From: Polymorphobacter fuscus
Lineage (GTDB): Bacteria; Pseudomonadota; Alphaproteobacteria; Sphingomonadales; Sphingomonadaceae
Assembly (NCBI RefSeq): GCF_011927825.1
Contig: NZ_JAATJI010000001.1
Coordinates: 2,232,001-2,296,000, forward strand
Direction: 5' to 3'
Length of the DNA: 64,000 nucleotides
Below, one piece after another: positions 62,529 through 64,000 of this stretch. Position numbers and translations under genes: made by a program. Numbering within the stretch: position 1 is the stretch's first letter; the number at the start of each line of letters is the position of its first letter. Below the pieces are notes generated by a model, which did not search any database, had not been told where the DNA came from, and worked only from the letters and a program-made list of their open reading frames with translations.

Positions 62529-63139
62529 CTCCCATCGACCAGCTGATGCACACCGCGCCGGTCATCCCGGTGCTCGTCGTCGATGATGCCGCCCATGCCG
62601 GGCCACTCGCCGAAGCGCTGGTCGCAGGCGGCCTGCCGCTGCTCGAGGTGACGCTGCGCACGCCTGCTGCGCTGGAGGTCATTGCCGAAATGGCGCGGGT
62701 GCCCGGCGCCATCGTCGGCGCCGGCACCGTGCTCAACGCCGGCGACCTGAAGGCAGCGCGCGCCGCCGGCGCGCAGTTCATCGTCTCGCCCGGGCTGACC
62801 GAATCGCTCGGCCGCGCCGCCATCGACTCCGGCGTCCCGTTCCTGCCCGGCATCGCCAATGCCGGCGACATCATGCGCGGGCTCGATCTGGGGCTGACGC
62901 GGTTCAAATTCTTCCCGGCGGTCGCCAGCGGCGGGCTGCCGACCCTGTCCGCGCTCGCCGCCGTGTTCGGCCAGGTGCGCTTCTGCCCCACCGGCGGCAT
63001 CACCGAAGCGACGGCGCCGGACTGGCTGGCGCGGCCGTTCATCAGCTGCGTCGGGGGCAGCTGGCTGGCGGCGCGTGGCGAAACCGACTGGGCGGCGATC
63101 GAGGCACGGGCGCGGGCGGCGGCACGGCTGCGCGGTTGA
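62525..63139 (+). CDS. eda: 2-keto-3-deoxy-6-phosphogluconate aldolase
   Basis: A 204-residue class I aldolase that cleaves KDPG to pyruvate and glyceraldehyde 3-phosphate, the last Entner-Doudoroff step. PVIPVLVVDDAAHAGPLAEAL is the start, EVTLRTPAALEVI holds the catalytic Glu, VGAGTVLN the phosphate loop, and the Schiff-base Lys is in TRFKFFPA; PTGGITE follows. It overlaps glk (ATGA). The upstream edd gene expected in this pathway is absent here and must lie elsewhere. Confidence 0.95.
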   Translation: MTPIDQLMHTAPVIPVLVVDDAAHAGPLAEALVAGGLPLLEVTLRTPAALEVIAEMARVPGAIVGAGTVLNAGDLKAARAAGAQFIVSPGLTESLGRAAIDSGVPFLPGIANAGDIMRGLDLGLTRFKFFPAVASGGLPTLSALAAVFGQVRFCPTGGITEATAPDWLARPFISCVGGSWLAARGETDWAAIEARARAAARLRG

Positions 63140-63210
63140 TGCCCCCCAAATGAAGGCTTGAACGTCGGCCCCGGGCGCGGGAGACTGCGGCAAAAGCCCT
63201 GGGGACCATC

Positions 63211-64000
63211 ATGCGCATATCCGCCTTTCTGCTCGCCGTGGTCGCGTCCGGTCCGGCGGTTGCCGCCACCATCACCGTCGCACCGGGCGGCGACGCGCAG
63301 GAACGGTTGCAGACGGCGCTGATCGAGGCAAAGCCCGGGGACCGGCTCCAGCTGTCGGCGGGGCGCTATGCATTGGCAGGCGGGCTGTCGCTCGACGTTG
63401 CCGGGGTGACGGTGGCCGGCGCCGGGCCCGGGAAGACAATCCTCGATTTCAGCGGGCAGAAGGGGGAGGGCGAAGGGCTGCTGGTGACCAGCAACGATGT
63501 CGTCGTCCGCGATCTTGCCGTGGAAAATGCCAAGGGCAACGGCATCAAGTCGAAGGGCAGCGACGGCATCAGCTTCCTCAACCTGCGCGTCGAATGGACA
63601 GGCGGGCCCAAGGCGAGCAACGGCGCCTATGGCGTTTATCCGGTGTCGTCGAAACATGTCCTGATCGACAATGTCTTCGTCAAGGGCGCGTCGGATGCGG
63701 GCATCTATGTCGGCCAGTCGCAGCAGATCGTGGTGCGCAACAGCCACGCCACCGGCAATGTCGCCGGTATCGAGATCGAGAACAGCTACAACGCGGATGT
63801 CCACCACAATGTCGCGACCGGCAACACCGGCGGCATATTGGTGTTCGACCTGCCCGACCTGCCGCAACAGGGCGGCCATTCGATCCGGCTGTTCGACAAC
63901 GAGGTGACCGCCAACAACCACACCAATTTCGCCGGCAGGGGCAATATCGTTGCCAGCGTTCCGCCCGGCACCGGGGTGATGGTGATGGCCAATCGCAATG
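63211..64000 (+). CDS. Parallel beta-helix protein, 5' part (NosD/pectate-lyase-like fold)
   Basis: A partial gene cut off by the right edge after about 263 codons. It has a signal peptide (RISAFLLAVVASGPAVAA) and then a right-handed beta-helix: TITVAPGGDAQERLQTALIEAKPGDRLQLSAGRYAL, LLVTSNDVVVRDLAVENAKGNGIKSKGSDGISFLNLRVE, HVLIDNVFVKGASDAGIYVGQSQQIVVRNSHATGN, NADVHHNVATGN. This layout fits exported beta-helix proteins that bind polysaccharide or metal (NosD-like), without a visible catalytic site yet. The ATG at 63211 follows a 71-base gap after eda. Confidence 0.85.
   Translation, partial: MRISAFLLAVVASGPAVAATITVAPGGDAQERLQTALIEAKPGDRLQLSAGRYALAGGLSLDVAGVTVAGAGPGKTILDFSGQKGEGEGLLVTSNDVVVRDLAVENAKGNGIKSKGSDGISFLNLRVEWTGGPKASNGAYGVYPVSSKHVLIDNVFVKGASDAGIYVGQSQQIVVRNSHATGNVAGIEIENSYNADVHHNVATGNTGGILVFDLPDLPQQGGHSIRLFDNEVTANNHTNFAGRGNIVASVPPGTGVMVMANRN

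Overview
The window reads as chromosomal DNA of a high-GC alphaproteobacterium, most likely Sphingomonadales. The basis is protein style and gene order: a RegB/RegA-like redox pair, an RNase E with an acidic insertion and a long Ala/Pro/Lys-rich tail, an ECF sigma/NrsF pair, the order cobA-DUF2849-cysI-DUF934-cysH, and pervasive ATGA/GTGA start-stop overlaps. Nothing looks like a prophage, insertion sequence, CRISPR array, tRNA or rRNA. The assignment is inference; no search was run.

Layout. 1-4.1 kb: 5' part of an M1 aminopeptidase gene, a PIN/Phd-type toxin-antitoxin pair, the HslVU protease and a lysophospholipid acyltransferase-like gene. 4.2-8.1 kb: a GT4 glycosyltransferase, then a PDZ protein coupled to an OmpR-type regulator and a histidine kinase. 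8.1-11.1 kb: hisB-hisH-hisA-hisF-hisE, tightly overlapping. 11.1-16.3 kb: glycerate 2-kinase, a nitronate-monooxygenase-like flavoprotein with four clustered cysteines, two tandem glycine-zipper lipoproteins, an ECF sigma factor with its NrsF-type anti-sigma, and a host-attachment-family protein. 16.4-22.4 kb: a hydroxyacid dehydrogenase, an SH3-like protein, a RegAB-type pair, an ankyrin protein, SCO1, a YcgN-like protein and a DUF45 metalloprotease that appears to start at CTG. 22.4-29.3 kb: pxpCBA, xerD and an unknown exported protein on the minus strand, diverging from aroK-aroB. 29.3-37.9 kb: an esterase-like protein, a nuclease-ATPase (DUF2075-like) protein, a HAD hydrolase, an M3 peptidase, and a BlaI/M56/DUF6152/DUF6644 cluster headed by a striking palindromic operator. 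37.9-46.1 kb: a class A penicillin-binding protein, prfC, a D,D-carboxypeptidase, RidA and rne with a leader of about 375 nt. 46.3-50.2 kb: assimilatory sulfate reduction. 50.2-59.6 kb: NUDIX, old yellow enzyme family, MATE, a tolC-macA-ATPase-permease efflux operon and a flavin monooxygenase. 59.7-64 kb: a small thioredoxin-like ferredoxin, zwf-glk-eda and the start of a beta-helix protein.

How it fits together. Most of the window is housekeeping: histidine, shikimate, sulfur and Entner-Doudoroff metabolism, cell-wall synthesis, and RNA and protein turnover. The less ordinary parts are regulatory. An exact GTAACC-N16-CGAA motif lies before the ECF sigma gene. The RegB-like kinase has lost its redox cysteine. 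A nested perfect palindrome precedes blaI. The rne leader can form several stems. The orphan nuclease-ATPase at 30.3-32.3 kb is the best candidate for an undescribed function. No large novel multi-gene system stands out.
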